NCBI RefSeq assembly: GCF_017813365.1
Contig: NZ_JAGIZA010000006.1
Span: 186,001 to 250,000, forward strand
DNA: 64,000 nt
Direction: 5' to 3'
Source: Roseomonas indoligenes
GTDB lineage: Bacteria; Pseudomonadota; Alphaproteobacteria; Acetobacterales; Acetobacteraceae
Numbering within the stretch: position 1 is the first letter of the stretch; every line of letters begins with the position of its first letter. The translations under genes were made by a program, and so were the position numbers. Shown in pieces: positions 44,384-52,932 of this stretch. The notes under the pieces are model-generated. The model saw nothing but the letters and a program-made list of their open reading frames with translations. It did no database searches and was not told where the DNA came from.

Positions 44384-45451
44384 ATGCGGGACGAATCCCT
44401 CCGTTTCCTGGCGGAGCTGATCAAGGCTCCGTCCCCGAGCGGGTATGAGGGCGAGGTGGCGCGGCTGTACCGGGACTATGCCCGGCCCTATGCCGACGAC
44501 ATCACCACGGACGTGCATGGCAATGTGACGGTGATCCTTAACCCCGATGCGCCGGTGAAGATCATGCTGGCCGGGCACATGGATGAGATCGGCTTCATCA
44601 TCCACGACATCGGCGAGGAAGGGCTGCTCCACTTCATGGCGATCGGCGGGCACGACGCCTCCGTGCCGCTGGGGCAGACGGTGTGGGTGCATGGGAAGCG
44701 GCGCGTGGTGGGCGCGGTGGGGCGGAAGGCGATTCATTTGCTCGGGCCGGGGGAGATGAACGACAAGCCGAAGATGGGAGAGATGTGGATCGATATCGGC
44801 GCGACCTCTCGTGCCGAGGCGGAGGAGGTTGTGCGTCTCGGGGATATCGTGACCTTCCAGCGGGACTTTCAGCCGCTGCTGGGCGATCGCGCGGTGGCGC
44901 GGGCCTTCGACAACAAGGCGGGGCTGTTCGTGGTGGCGGAGGCGATCCGGCTGCTGAAGGAGGAGGGCGGGCTTTCGCCTGAGGTGGGCGTCTATGCGCT
45001 CGGCACCGTGCAGGAGGAGATTGGGTCCCGCGGGGCGGAGACGGCGGCGAACCAGTTGAAGCCGCTGACGGGGGTGGCGGTGGATATGGAGCACGCCATC
45101 GATTACCCGGGCGTGACGGCGGCGCAGTTCGGCAAGCTGGACATGGGGAAGGGGCCGAGCCTGCTGCGGGGGGCGAATGCCAATCCGAAGGTGTTCGAGC
45201 TGCTGTGCCGGGCGGGGGATGAGGAGGGGATTCCGTACCAGGTGCGGATTGCGCCGAGCAGCACGCCGACGGACGCCAACAAGATGCAGACCGCGGGGCA
45301 CGGGATGGCCTCCGGGCTGGTGGGGGTTCCGCTGCGGTACATGCACACGCCTTGCGAGGTGGTGAGTCTCACGGATCTGGAGAACACGGCGCGGCTGCTG
45401 GCGGCCTATTGCCGGCGGGTGACGGCGGAGACGAACTTCGTTCCGTGGTGA
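44384..45451 (+). CDS. M42 family metallopeptidase (tetrahedral aminopeptidase type)
   Basis: A 355-residue cytosolic dizinc aminopeptidase. Metal ligands are visible in order: His-x-Asp in LAGHMDEIGF (about residue 65), Asp in AFDNKAG (about 180), Glu-Glu in TVQEEIGSRGA (about 212), Asp in VDMEHA (about 236) and His in YMHTPCE (about 322). The family forms large complexes that trim peptides. Length is standard. It stands alone, with 226 bases before it. Confidence 0.9.
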   Translation: MRDESLRFLAELIKAPSPSGYEGEVARLYRDYARPYADDITTDVHGNVTVILNPDAPVKIMLAGHMDEIGFIIHDIGEEGLLHFMAIGGHDASVPLGQTVWVHGKRRVVGAVGRKAIHLLGPGEMNDKPKMGEMWIDIGATSRAEAEEVVRLGDIVTFQRDFQPLLGDRAVARAFDNKAGLFVVAEAIRLLKEEGGLSPEVGVYALGTVQEEIGSRGAETAANQLKPLTGVAVDMEHAIDYPGVTAAQFGKLDMGKGPSLLRGANANPKVFELLCRAGDEEGIPYQVRIAPSSTPTDANKMQTAGHGMASGLVGVPLRYMHTPCEVVSLTDLENTARLLAAYCRRVTAETNFVPW

Positions 45452-45485
45452 GTGCGGCTTCGCGTCGTCGTCGGCCGGGGGTTTC

Positions 45486-46157
45486 TCAGCCCGCGGCGAG
45501 GTGCAGGACGACGGTGAAGTGGCAGGCGGCGGCGGCCAGGACGAAGGCGTGCCAGATGGCGGTGCTGTAGGGGATGCGCTCCGCGACGTGGAAGGCGGTG
45601 CCGGCGGTGTAGAGCAGGCCGCCGGCGGCGATGGCCGCGGTCTGCCAGGGTGGCATGGTCTGGAGCATCGTGGGGAGGGCGAGGACGCCCAGCCAGCCGA
45701 GGGCTAGGTAGGCGGCGAGGGCCGCGCGCTCATACCGGCCGGGGGCGATGAGCTTCAGGGCCATGCCGGGGAGGGCGCCGGCCCAGACGGCGGCGCAGAG
45801 GGTTGTGCCCCAGGTGCCGCCGATGCCGAGCAGGGCGACGGGGGTGTAGGTGCCGGCGATCATCAGGAAGATGGCCGCGTGGTCCAGGCGGCGGAGGATG
45901 TTCTTGCGCGGGCCTTCGGGCGCCGTGTTGTAGGCGGCGGAGCAGGCGAAGGTGGCGACCAGGCCGAGGATGTAGAGGCCGGTGGCGAGGGACGCGCCGG
46001 GGCTCGGGGCCGTGAGGAGGGTGTGGAGGAGCAGGATGGTGCCGGCGAGCACGGCGAGGAGGCCGAGCGCGTGGACGGCGGCGTCCGCGCGGCGTTCGGC
46101 CGGTGATACGGTTCGCGGGAGGGCCGGGATGGCCTCGGCGGTTGCCCCGGGCGTCAC
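45486..46157 (-). CDS. Hemolysin III / PAQR family membrane protein
   Basis: A 223-residue seven-helix inner-membrane protein. LDHAAIFLMIAGTYTPVALL carries the metal-binding His-Asp-His-type motif of PAQR receptors. The C-terminal STAIWHAFVLAAAACHFTVVLH supplies the remaining His residues. The start is set at GTG 46157 because the longer frame (to 46262) would run through the end of the upstream gene. Family members may be hydrolases acting on lipids; the role in bacteria is unclear. Confidence 0.82.
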   Translation of the reverse strand: MTPGATAEAIPALPRTVSPAERRADAAVHALGLLAVLAGTILLLHTLLTAPSPGASLATGLYILGLVATFACSAAYNTAPEGPRKNILRRLDHAAIFLMIAGTYTPVALLGIGGTWGTTLCAAVWAGALPGMALKLIAPGRYERAALAAYLALGWLGVLALPTMLQTMPPWQTAAIAAGGLLYTAGTAFHVAERIPYSTAIWHAFVLAAAACHFTVVLHLAAG

Positions 46158-46173
46158 GGCAGCGGCGGTGGGC

Positions 46174-46410
46174 TCAGCTCTCGCTCGGCCAAGTGCGGCT
46201 GGCGAGGGTGGTGGCGCTGGCGCGCATCTCGCTCTCACGGACGACGCGCTCGTGGCCGTCATGGCCGCTCTTCACGCGGTACTCGCGGTCCATGGAATCG
46301 TTCGGGAGGAGGCGGGTGATCGTGTAGCGACCGTGGGCTTCACGCGGGGAGAAGTGGCGGGGGATGAGCTCGACGTCCTCGCCGATGCGGAACCTGTGCT
46401 GCTGCTGCAT
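46174..46410 (-). CDS. Small conserved hypothetical protein
   Basis: A 78-residue cytoplasmic protein common in alphaproteobacteria. It begins QQQHRFRIGEDVELIPRHFSP, then GRYTITRLLPND and EYRVKSGHDGHERVVRES, the pattern of a short beta-rich domain of unknown function. A poorly conserved tail follows. It lies between the cold-shock gene and the PAQR gene, all on the minus strand. Confidence 0.7.
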   Translation of the reverse strand: MQQQHRFRIGEDVELIPRHFSPREAHGRYTITRLLPNDSMDREYRVKSGHDGHERVVRESEMRASATTLASRTWPSES

Positions 46411-46504
46411 GGGGTGGTTCCTTGCCGGGCCCCTGCAGACCTCGATCGGGGCCGGCGCGTGTTGGCCGGCGGCTCGGGGGCGGGGAACCGGTGAACGGGG
46501 TGAG

Positions 46505-46526
46505 GGGCGGCCGGGGTTGGCCGCCC
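46505..46526 (-). terminator. Hairpin downstream of the cold-shock gene (distal)
   Basis: GGGCGGCC and GGCCGCCC pair over a 6-base loop. It is the second of two hairpins after the cold-shock gene on the minus strand. Confidence 0.5.
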
Positions 46527-46557
46527 TTCCTTCCGGCGGGCCGTGGCCCTGCCGATG

Positions 46558-46581
46558 CGCCCGGGGTCTGTGCCCCGGGCG
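46558..46581 (-). terminator. Terminator hairpin of the cold-shock gene
   Basis: CGCCCGGGG and CCCCGGGCG form a perfect 9-bp stem around a 6-base loop, 10 bases after the cold-shock stop on the minus strand. No U-tract follows. Confidence 0.65.
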
Positions 46582-46591
46582 GAGCCTCAGC

Positions 46592-46798
46592 TCAGGCGAC
46601 CTTCAGGTTGCCGGCAGAGACCTTGCCCTGCTGCCCTCGCTGCAGGTCGTACTCGAGCTTGTCGCCCTCGCGCGGCTCGGCGATGCCGGCGGCCTGGACG
46701 TCGGAGATGTGGAGGAAGACGTCCTTGGAGCCGTCATCCGGCTGGATGAAGCCGTAGCCCTTGGTCGCGTTGAACCACTTGATGGTGCCTGTGGCCAT
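46592..46798 (-). CDS. Cold-shock protein (CspA family)
   Basis: A 68-residue single cold-shock domain that binds single-stranded RNA and DNA. RNP1 is KGYGFIQPDDG and RNP2 is KDVFLHIS; the opening ATGTIKWFNATKGYGF is standard. The ATG at 46798 begins the domain directly; the frame is open upstream but unconserved. Two hairpins follow the gene, so it is a single-gene unit. The 294 bases upstream separate it from the divergent binding-protein gene. Confidence 0.93.
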   Translation of the reverse strand: MATGTIKWFNATKGYGFIQPDDGSKDVFLHISDVQAAGIAEPREGDKLEYDLQRGQQGKVSAGNLKVA

Positions 46799-47092
46799 GG
46801 TAGGTGTTCCGTTCATGCTAAAACACCGGTGGGCAACGTGCACACCGGATCGAGCTTCGAGAGAGACGGACACCGAGCTCGGCGCTCGGAAGAGCAAGGA
46901 GAGCAGGCCGGCACGACGAGACTGACCCAGCCAAGATGGGCTGCGCGGCCACGAGTTGCAAGGTCTTACCGGATTTTCGCTTCTGTTCGCTTCACGGCAC
47001 GGGCTTCGCTAGCCTTTTGCACAGGGCCAGGAACATGGCCGCGGGAAGGCTGGGCGCACGCATCCGAACAACGGGACAGGGATGCTGCTGCG

Positions 47093-48118
47093 ATGATGCG
47101 TGGAGTTCGGGCCGCCCTTGGGGCGGCGGTTCTGGGGCTGGCGATGGGCGGCGCGGCCTGGGCGCAGCCGGCAGCGGATACGATGGGCGCCATCCGCGCG
47201 CGCGGCACTGTGATCTGCGGCGTGGCCGGGGGTGTTGCGGGATTCAGCCTGCCGGACAGCCAGGGGGTGATGCGTGGGCTGGACGCGGATGGCTGTCGCA
47301 TCGTGGCGGCGGCGATCCTGGGGGATGCGAGCAAGGTCCGGTTCATCAACACGACGACACAGAGCCGGTTCACGGCGTTGCAGAGCGGCGAGGTGGACAT
47401 GCTCGTGCGGAACACGACCTGGACGCTGGGGCGGGAGGCGGCGCTCGGGCTCGAGTTCGCGAGCATCAATTTCTATGACGGCACCGGCTTCATGGTGAAG
47501 AAGGCGTCAGGCGTGACCTCGGTGAAGGGGTTGGACGGGGCGACGGTCTGCGTGCAGCCCGGGAGCACGACGGAGCTGAACCTGACGGATTATTTCCGGG
47601 CCAACGGGCTGCGGTTCTCACCGCTGGTGATCGAGAATCTTGAGGAACTGCGGGCAGCGTTCATCAACGGGCGGTGCGACGCTTTCACGACGGATGCATC
47701 CTCCCTCGCATCCTTCCGCTTCGCGCAGGGGGCGAATGCCGATCAGTACCTGCTGCTGCCGGAGATCATCTCCAAGGAGCCGCTGGGGACGATGGTGCGG
47801 AAGGGGGACTGGAAGTTCTTCGACATCGTGCGCTGGGCGCATTTCGCGCAGCTGACGGCGGAGGAGCTGGGGATCGACAGCCGGAACATCGAGAGCTTCC
47901 GGGGCAGCGCCAATCCGGAGATCCAGCGCTTCATGGGCGCGACGGGGGATCTGGGGAAGGCGCTGGGGGTGAATCCGGACTGGGCGGTGCAGATCATCCG
48001 GCAGGTCGGGAATTTTGCGGAGATGTGGGACCGCAACATCACGCCGATGGGGGTGCAGCGCGGGATCAACAATCTCTGGACCCGTGGCGGGCTGCAATAC
48101 GCGCCGCCGATGCGGTGA
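47093..48118 (+). CDS. Amino-acid ABC transporter substrate-binding protein (AapJ-like), copy 2
   Basis: A 341-residue periplasmic binding protein. Signal peptide MMRGVRAALGAAVLGLAMGGAAWAQ, then GTVICGVAGGVAGFSLPD, RFTALQSGEVDMLVRNTTWTLGRE (the full ligand signature, with Arg for the carboxylate) and GINNLWTRGGLQYAPPMR at the end, as in AapJ. Compared with copy 1 (34.8-35.9 kb) it keeps the canonical RNTTWT. No permease or ATPase genes are adjacent, so it too is an orphan. The start is at 47093; an upstream open frame overlaps other genes. Confidence 0.9.
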   Translation: MMRGVRAALGAAVLGLAMGGAAWAQPAADTMGAIRARGTVICGVAGGVAGFSLPDSQGVMRGLDADGCRIVAAAILGDASKVRFINTTTQSRFTALQSGEVDMLVRNTTWTLGREAALGLEFASINFYDGTGFMVKKASGVTSVKGLDGATVCVQPGSTTELNLTDYFRANGLRFSPLVIENLEELRAAFINGRCDAFTTDASSLASFRFAQGANADQYLLLPEIISKEPLGTMVRKGDWKFFDIVRWAHFAQLTAEELGIDSRNIESFRGSANPEIQRFMGATGDLGKALGVNPDWAVQIIRQVGNFAEMWDRNITPMGVQRGINNLWTRGGLQYAPPMR

Positions 48119-48126
48119 TGGGTTAT

Positions 48127-48153
48127 GGGGGAAGGCGACTGGCGCCTTCCCCC
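48127..48153 (+). terminator. Stem-loop terminator after the AapJ-like gene
   Basis: GGGGGAAGGCG and CGCCTTCCCCC form a perfect 11-bp stem with a 5-base loop, 8 bases after the stop. There is no T-tract. Confidence 0.7.
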
Positions 48154-48211
48154 ACGGAGCGGAGGGCGGTCCCTTCCGCTCGGGGAGGCCTGGCCGCGTG
48201 GGGGCGCGGTG

Positions 48212-49240
48212 TCAGGCTTCCCACTCGCTGTGCCGCCGCAGGGCGGTGGTGAGGAGGATGGCGGCGAGGCCGAGGATGGCGGCCGTTGCCGCGGGGCGCT
48301 TCGTGGCCTTCACGTAGAGGCTGCTGCTGCGGAGCAGGTGCGGCTCGTGCGTGCCGCGTTCATGGCCGCCATAGCCGGCCTGGAAGAGGGCACGGGCGGG
48401 ATCGCCGGAGGAGCGGCGGGTTCGGGACTGGTGGGAGGTGTACATCAGCCGCTTCATCAGCCAGTCCGTGAAATGAGGGAACAGGAAGCCGATGAGGGCG
48501 GCGGCCTTCGCCTGCGAGCCGACATACATGTCGCGCTTGGGGTGGGCGGCGCACCAGAGGATGGCTTCCGCCACGGCTTCCGGCGGATAGATCATGCCGC
48601 GGTGGACGGGCTGCATCGGCATGTAGTTGCCGGCGTGCTCGTTGTAGGGCGTGTCGATGCGGCCGGGATGGATGAGGGAGACGGAGACGGGCCAGCCGTG
48701 GTGCTCGATCTCGGTCCGCATCGCTTCGGTGAAGCCGTGCACGGCGAACTTGGCGGATGAGTAGGTGGACTGCACCGCGGGCGCGCGGTCCCCGAAGAAG
48801 CTGCCGGTCTGGATGATGGCGCCCGGGCTGCCGCGTTCCCGGTAATGGCGCAGGGCGGCAAGGGAGCCGTAGACGAGGCCCCAGTAGACCGTGTCGAACA
48901 TGCGGTGCCAGGCGTCCATGGGGACGTTCCAGGTCTCGCCGAAGATCGAGATGCCGGCGTTGTTCACCCAGGTGTCGAAGTGGCCGAACTCACGGATCGT
49001 GGTTTCCGCGAGGTTGCGGATGTCGTCCTCCTTGCCGACGTCGCAGACGACGTGGAGCGCGCGGCCGCCCTGCGCGCGGATCTCCTGCGCGAGGTTGCGC
49101 AGCGCCTCCTCATTCCGGGCGGCGACGACGACGGTGGCGCCTTCCCTTGCCGCCATGCGTGCCGTGGCGAGGCCGATGCCGCTGCTGGCGCCGGTGATGA
49201 CGACGACCTGTTCGGACAGAGGCTTGAGTCGGGGCTGCAT
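48212..49240 (-). CDS. SDR-family oxidoreductase with C-terminal membrane segment
   Basis: A 342-residue short-chain dehydrogenase. The cofactor motif is TGASSGIGLATA near residue 18, NNAG near 95, the catalytic Ser is in QTGSFFGD and Tyr-Lys are in YSSAKFA. The C-terminus has a hydrophobic segment (AATAAILGLAAILLTTAL), so it is probably anchored to the inner membrane from the cytoplasm. HPGRIDTPYNEHAGNY near residue 195 is shared with the divergent lipoprotein SDR at 49421, showing that the two are paralogues. GGAGAGAGCGC precedes the ATG at 49240. The substrate is unknown. Confidence 0.85.
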   Translation of the reverse strand: MQPRLKPLSEQVVVITGASSGIGLATARMAAREGATVVVAARNEEALRNLAQEIRAQGGRALHVVCDVGKEDDIRNLAETTIREFGHFDTWVNNAGISIFGETWNVPMDAWHRMFDTVYWGLVYGSLAALRHYRERGSPGAIIQTGSFFGDRAPAVQSTYSSAKFAVHGFTEAMRTEIEHHGWPVSVSLIHPGRIDTPYNEHAGNYMPMQPVHRGMIYPPEAVAEAILWCAAHPKRDMYVGSQAKAAALIGFLFPHFTDWLMKRLMYTSHQSRTRRSSGDPARALFQAGYGGHERGTHEPHLLRSSSLYVKATKRPAATAAILGLAAILLTTALRRHSEWEA

Positions 49241-49311
49241 GCGCTCTCTCCGTTGCAGGGGGGCATGTAAGCCGTGGCGGCGGAGCGGCGCCTTGGCGCA
49301 TGTGAATCGCG

Positions 49312-49358
49312 CACGCATGCGTGTTCGGATCGCGCGGGCATGCGTGCCGCGATGCGTG
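49312..49358. promoter_or_regulatory. ATGCGTG repeats and palindrome between divergent SDR genes
   Basis: CACGCATGCGTG (49312-49323) is a perfect 12-bp palindrome. ATGCGTG is repeated at 49317, 49340 and 49352. They lie in the 180-base gap between two divergent SDR genes, a good place for a shared operator. No candidate regulator gene is adjacent. Confidence 0.45.
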
Positions 49359-49420
49359 CACTCGGTGGAACGAATGTCGCGCTGGGATGTTCTTCGTGCC
49401 GACTAGCCGAGGAGCGGCGC

Positions 49421-50431
49421 ATGTTCCCTTTTCATATGTTGCCCGCAGCAATGATCGCGGTGGCCGGGGCGGTGCTGGGAGGGTGCTCGGCACCCGCCGA
49501 ACTCGGGAGCCGGGACCGCGCGATGGTGGCCGGGCGGACCTATGTCGTGACGGGGGCTTCCAGCGGGTTCGGGCGCGGCACGGCGGAGCGGCTGGGAACC
49601 TATGGCGCGAATGTCGTGCTGGCGGCGCGGCGCGGGGCGGTGCTGGAGCAGGTGGCGGCGCAGGTGCGCGCCAATGGCGGGCAGGCGCTGGTGGTGCCGA
49701 CCGATGTGAGCGACCCGGCGCAGGTGGAGGCGCTGGCGCAGGCGGCGCTGGGCGGGTTCGGGGCGATCGACGTGTGGATCAACGACGCGGCGGTGGCCTC
49801 CATCGGGCGGTTCGAGGAGATCCCGATTGCGGACCATGCGCGGATGGTGGACGTGAACCTGAAGGGGGCGATCTACGGCTCCCACGTCGCGCTGCGGCAG
49901 TTCCGGCGGCAGGGGCACGGGGTGCTGGTGAACATTTCCTCCGTCGAGGGAGATGTGCCGCTGGCCTATCACGCGACCTATGCGGCGACGAAGCACGCGA
50001 TGCTCGGGCTGGATGGCGCGATCCGGCAGGAACTGCGGCTGGGCGGGCTGGACCGGGCGATCCGGGTGGCGACGATCCAGCCCTGGGCGGTGGACACGCC
50101 CTACTGGGTGCATGCCGGGAACTACACGGGGCGGCAGGCGCAGGCGGGGTTGATGGACGATCCGGCCCAGGTGGTGGACGCGATCGTGTGGAATTCGGTC
50201 CACCCCAACGGGCCGTACCAGGTGGGGTGGAAGTCCCAGGCGGCGGTGCTGGGGGACCGGATCGCGCCGAGGCTGACGGAGCGGATCGCCGGGGGGTTCA
50301 TCCAGCGCACGCAGATGGAGGATGCGCCGCCGGGGCCGATCACCTCGGGGAACCTGCACCAGCCGATGGCGGAGGGGACGGGGGTCGAGGGCGGCATCCG
50401 CGCGCGGATGGACGCGCAGGAGCGGCGGTAG
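49421..50431 (+). CDS. SDR-family oxidoreductase with lipoprotein signal
   Basis: A 336-residue short-chain dehydrogenase whose first 22 residues are a lipoprotein signal ending in the lipobox L-G-G-C (Cys22, AVLGGCSAP). The Rossmann motif TGASSGFGRG follows near residue 45, the catalytic Ser is in NISSVEGD and Tyr-Lys in YAATKHA. NDAA replaces the usual NNAG. DTPYWVHAGNY matches the divergent paralogue. A membrane-anchored, exported SDR would need NAD(P) outside the cytoplasm, so either it stays inside with an uncleaved anchor or the cofactor travels with it. AGGAGCGGCGC precedes the ATG. Confidence 0.8.
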   Translation: MFPFHMLPAAMIAVAGAVLGGCSAPAELGSRDRAMVAGRTYVVTGASSGFGRGTAERLGTYGANVVLAARRGAVLEQVAAQVRANGGQALVVPTDVSDPAQVEALAQAALGGFGAIDVWINDAAVASIGRFEEIPIADHARMVDVNLKGAIYGSHVALRQFRRQGHGVLVNISSVEGDVPLAYHATYAATKHAMLGLDGAIRQELRLGGLDRAIRVATIQPWAVDTPYWVHAGNYTGRQAQAGLMDDPAQVVDAIVWNSVHPNGPYQVGWKSQAAVLGDRIAPRLTERIAGGFIQRTQMEDAPPGPITSGNLHQPMAEGTGVEGGIRARMDAQERR

Positions 50432-50453
50432 GCTCGCGGCGGGGCCGCGAGCC
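50431..50453. terminator. Bidirectional stem-loop between SDR and SMP-30 genes
   Basis: GGCTCGCGGC and GCCGCGAGCC form a perfect 10-bp stem with a 3-base loop. It starts on the last base of the SDR stop and lies 9 bases before the convergent SMP-30 stop, so it can end both transcripts. Confidence 0.7.
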
Positions 50454-50461
50454 TTCGCCCG

Positions 50462-51562
50462 TCAGGCGGCGCCCTGGGCTTCGACGTAGAGGGCGTAGAG
50501 CGAGTGGGAACTGGTCATGTAGAGGCGGTTGCCCTTGGCGCCGCCGAAGCAGAGGTTGGGGCAGCGCTCGGGCAGGCGGATATGGGCGAGGCGCTTGCCT
50601 TCCGGGCTGAAGACCATGACGCCGTCCAACTCCTCGGGCTTGCCGCGGAGATTGTAGACGGGGCGGCCGTTCACCGTGGTGGGCTGGGCTTCGAGGTTGC
50701 CGTCGCTGCCGTAGCCGACCCAGAGGTTGCCGTCCTTGTCGACCTTGAAGCCGTCGAGCGCGGCGGAGTCGGTGGCGTCGATGAGCTTGACGCGGTTGGA
50801 GAGCGTGCCGTCCGCACCGACATCGTAGGCGAAGATGGAGCGCGCGGGGGCGGGGTTGCGGCCGACGACGTAGAGCTTCTTCTCGTCCGGCGAGAAGGCG
50901 AGGCCATTGGGCAGGACGAGGTCGGTGATGACGGCCGTGATCTTCCCGTCCGGCGCCAGGCGATAGACGTTGGTGGTGGGCTGTTCCGGCGCGGCCTTGA
51001 AGCCTTCCCAGTCGCCGAGGATGCCGAAGGTGGGGTCGGTGAACCAGATGCTGTCGTCGGACTTCACCACGATATCGTTCGGGGCGTTGAGGCGCTTGCC
51101 CTCGTACTTGTCCGCGAGGACGGTGATGGAGCCGTCCTTCTCCGTGCGGGTGACGCGGCGGGTAACGGAGTGCTCGCAGGTCACGAGGCGGCCCTGGCGG
51201 TCGCGGGTGTTGCCGTTGGAATAGTTCGCGGGGCTGCGGAAGACGGTGCAGGAGCCGTCCTTCTCGCTGAACTTCATGATGCGGTTGTTCGGGATGTCGC
51301 TGAAGAGGAGGTAGCCGCCGTCCTCCGGGAACCAGGCGGGGCCTTCGGCCCAGCGGAAGCCCGTGGCGAGTTGCTCCACCGTGCTGCTGTAGAGGCGGTA
51401 CTTCGCGAAGCTGGGGTCCAGGATCTGGACCGCCGGGTCGGGGTAGCGCTGGTTCGGGGTGAAGGGGAAGGACTGGGCGGCTGCCGCGAGGGGGGCAAGC
51501 GCCGGGGCGGCGGCCGCGGCCGTTCCGGCGGCGCGCAGCAGGGCGCGACGGGTGGTGTTCAT
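50462..51562 (-). CDS. SMP-30/gluconolactonase family protein, Tat-exported
   Basis: A 366-residue periplasmic beta-propeller lactonase. A twin-arginine signal (NTTRRALLRAAGTAAAAAPALAPLAAAAQ) precedes the enzyme. Metal-site marks of the SMP-30 fold are the Glu in ATGFRWAEGPAWFPEDG (about residue 75), Asn in LNAPNDIVV, Asn in DLVLPNGLAFSPDEKKLYV and Asp in ALDGFKVDKDGNLWVG. The family hydrolyses sugar or other lactones with calcium or zinc. The start at 51562 fits the signal; the frame is open further upstream. It is convergent with the lipoprotein SDR. Confidence 0.87.
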   Translation of the reverse strand: MNTTRRALLRAAGTAAAAAPALAPLAAAAQSFPFTPNQRYPDPAVQILDPSFAKYRLYSSTVEQLATGFRWAEGPAWFPEDGGYLLFSDIPNNRIMKFSEKDGSCTVFRSPANYSNGNTRDRQGRLVTCEHSVTRRVTRTEKDGSITVLADKYEGKRLNAPNDIVVKSDDSIWFTDPTFGILGDWEGFKAAPEQPTTNVYRLAPDGKITAVITDLVLPNGLAFSPDEKKLYVVGRNPAPARSIFAYDVGADGTLSNRVKLIDATDSAALDGFKVDKDGNLWVGYGSDGNLEAQPTTVNGRPVYNLRGKPEELDGVMVFSPEGKRLAHIRLPERCPNLCFGGAKGNRLYMTSSHSLYALYVEAQGAA

Positions 51563-51809
51563 TCCTGGGTTCCTCCTGCGCGCACCGGTGCCGGGCGCGG
51601 ACCGTTGCCATGATGGCCACGGTCCGAGCGGGGGTGGCAAGGGCGCGGGCGCGTCGGCGGATGCGAGGTCCTGGCGCCCGACGAGGTCAGGGGACCGGAG
51701 GGCCCGGCCATCGGCGACGCTGGTGACGGGCCTGTATTCGCGCCTGCTACCCGCCTCTGGATCAGTTCCGCCCATACAGCCTAAGGGGAGGGATGACAGG
51801 GCGGGCGTG

Positions 51810-52922
51810 ATGACAGCGGACACGGATTTCGAGATTTTCCTTTCGGCCCCGCCTGGGCTTGAGGACCTGCTGGCCGAGGAGGTCGGCGGGAAGGGGTTCA
51901 AGCGGCCGAAGGCGGTGCCGGGCGGCGTGGTGACCCGGGGCGGGTGGCCGGAGGTATGGCGGGCCAACCTTTGGATCCGTGGGGCCGGGCGGGTGCTGGC
52001 GCGGGTGGACGGGTTCCGCGCGGTGCATCTGGCGCAGCTGGATACGCTGGCGCGGCGGGTGCGGTGGGGCGACGTGCTGCGGCGGGACGTGCCCTTCCGC
52101 GTGGAGGCGTCCTGCGCGGGGTCGAAGATCTATCACAGCGGGGCGACGGCGGAGCGGTTCGAGCGGGCGATCCGGGAGACGCTGGGGGCGGTGCCGGGCG
52201 AGGACGGCGTGCTGGTGATGGTGCGGATCGAGAACGACTTCTGCACGGTCAGCGTCGATACCTCCGGTGAGCCGCTGCACAAGCGCGGCTACAAGGAGGC
52301 GGTGAACGCGGCGCCGATGCGGGAGACGATGGCGGCGCTGTTCCTGCGGGGATGCGGCTACGAGGGGAACGAGCCGGTGCTGGATCCGATGTGCGGGTCC
52401 GGCACCTTCGTGATCGAGGCGGCGGAGATCGCGGCGCGGCTGAATCCCGGGCGTGCCCGGGCATTTGCCTTCGAGCGGCTTGCCAGTTTCGACGCCGAGG
52501 CCTGGGAGCGGATGCGCGAGGTGAGGAGCGCGCGCGTGCCTGCTTTCCGGTTCCACGGGAGCGACCGGGATGCGGGGGCAGTGGCGATGAGCCTGGCGAA
52601 TGCGGCCCGGGCCGGGGTGGAGGGGTTCTGCGCCTTCCGGCGGGCTTCGATCAGCGAGGTGATGCCCCCGGACGGGCCGCCGGGGCTGGTGATCGTCAAT
52701 CCGCCCTATGGGTCGCGGCTGGGGGACAAGGGGAAGCTGCTACCGCTGTACCAGGCCTTCGGGCAGGTGATGCTGGAGCGCTTCGCGGGGTGGCGCGTGG
52801 GGATGGTGGCGAACGAGGCGCGGCTGGCGAGGGCCACCGGGCTGCCCTTCCTGCCGGCCGGGGCGCCGGTGCCGCATGGCGGGCTGCGGGTAACGCTGTA
52901 CCGGACGGCGGTGCTGGGGTGA
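51810..52922 (+). CDS. THUMP-domain class I RNA methyltransferase (RlmL/TrmN-like)
   Basis: A 370-residue SAM-dependent RNA guanine-N2-type methyltransferase. Residues about 1-165 hold a ferredoxin-like plus THUMP RNA-binding part (FEIFLSAPPGLEDLLAEEV, then SVDTSGEPLHKRGYK). The methyltransferase part begins with PMRETMAALFLRGCGY. SAM motif I is LDPMCGSGTFVIEAA, and the catalytic motif is NPPYGSRLG. It resembles the N-terminal half of E. coli RlmL, so 23S rRNA G2445 is a plausible target; tRNA is possible. It starts ATG 51810, 3 bases after an in-frame GTG. Confidence 0.88.
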   Translation: MTADTDFEIFLSAPPGLEDLLAEEVGGKGFKRPKAVPGGVVTRGGWPEVWRANLWIRGAGRVLARVDGFRAVHLAQLDTLARRVRWGDVLRRDVPFRVEASCAGSKIYHSGATAERFERAIRETLGAVPGEDGVLVMVRIENDFCTVSVDTSGEPLHKRGYKEAVNAAPMRETMAALFLRGCGYEGNEPVLDPMCGSGTFVIEAAEIAARLNPGRARAFAFERLASFDAEAWERMREVRSARVPAFRFHGSDRDAGAVAMSLANAARAGVEGFCAFRRASISEVMPPDGPPGLVIVNPPYGSRLGDKGKLLPLYQAFGQVMLERFAGWRVGMVANEARLARATGLPFLPAGAPVPHGGLRVTLYRTAVLG

Positions 52923-52932
52923 GGGGCGCTGC

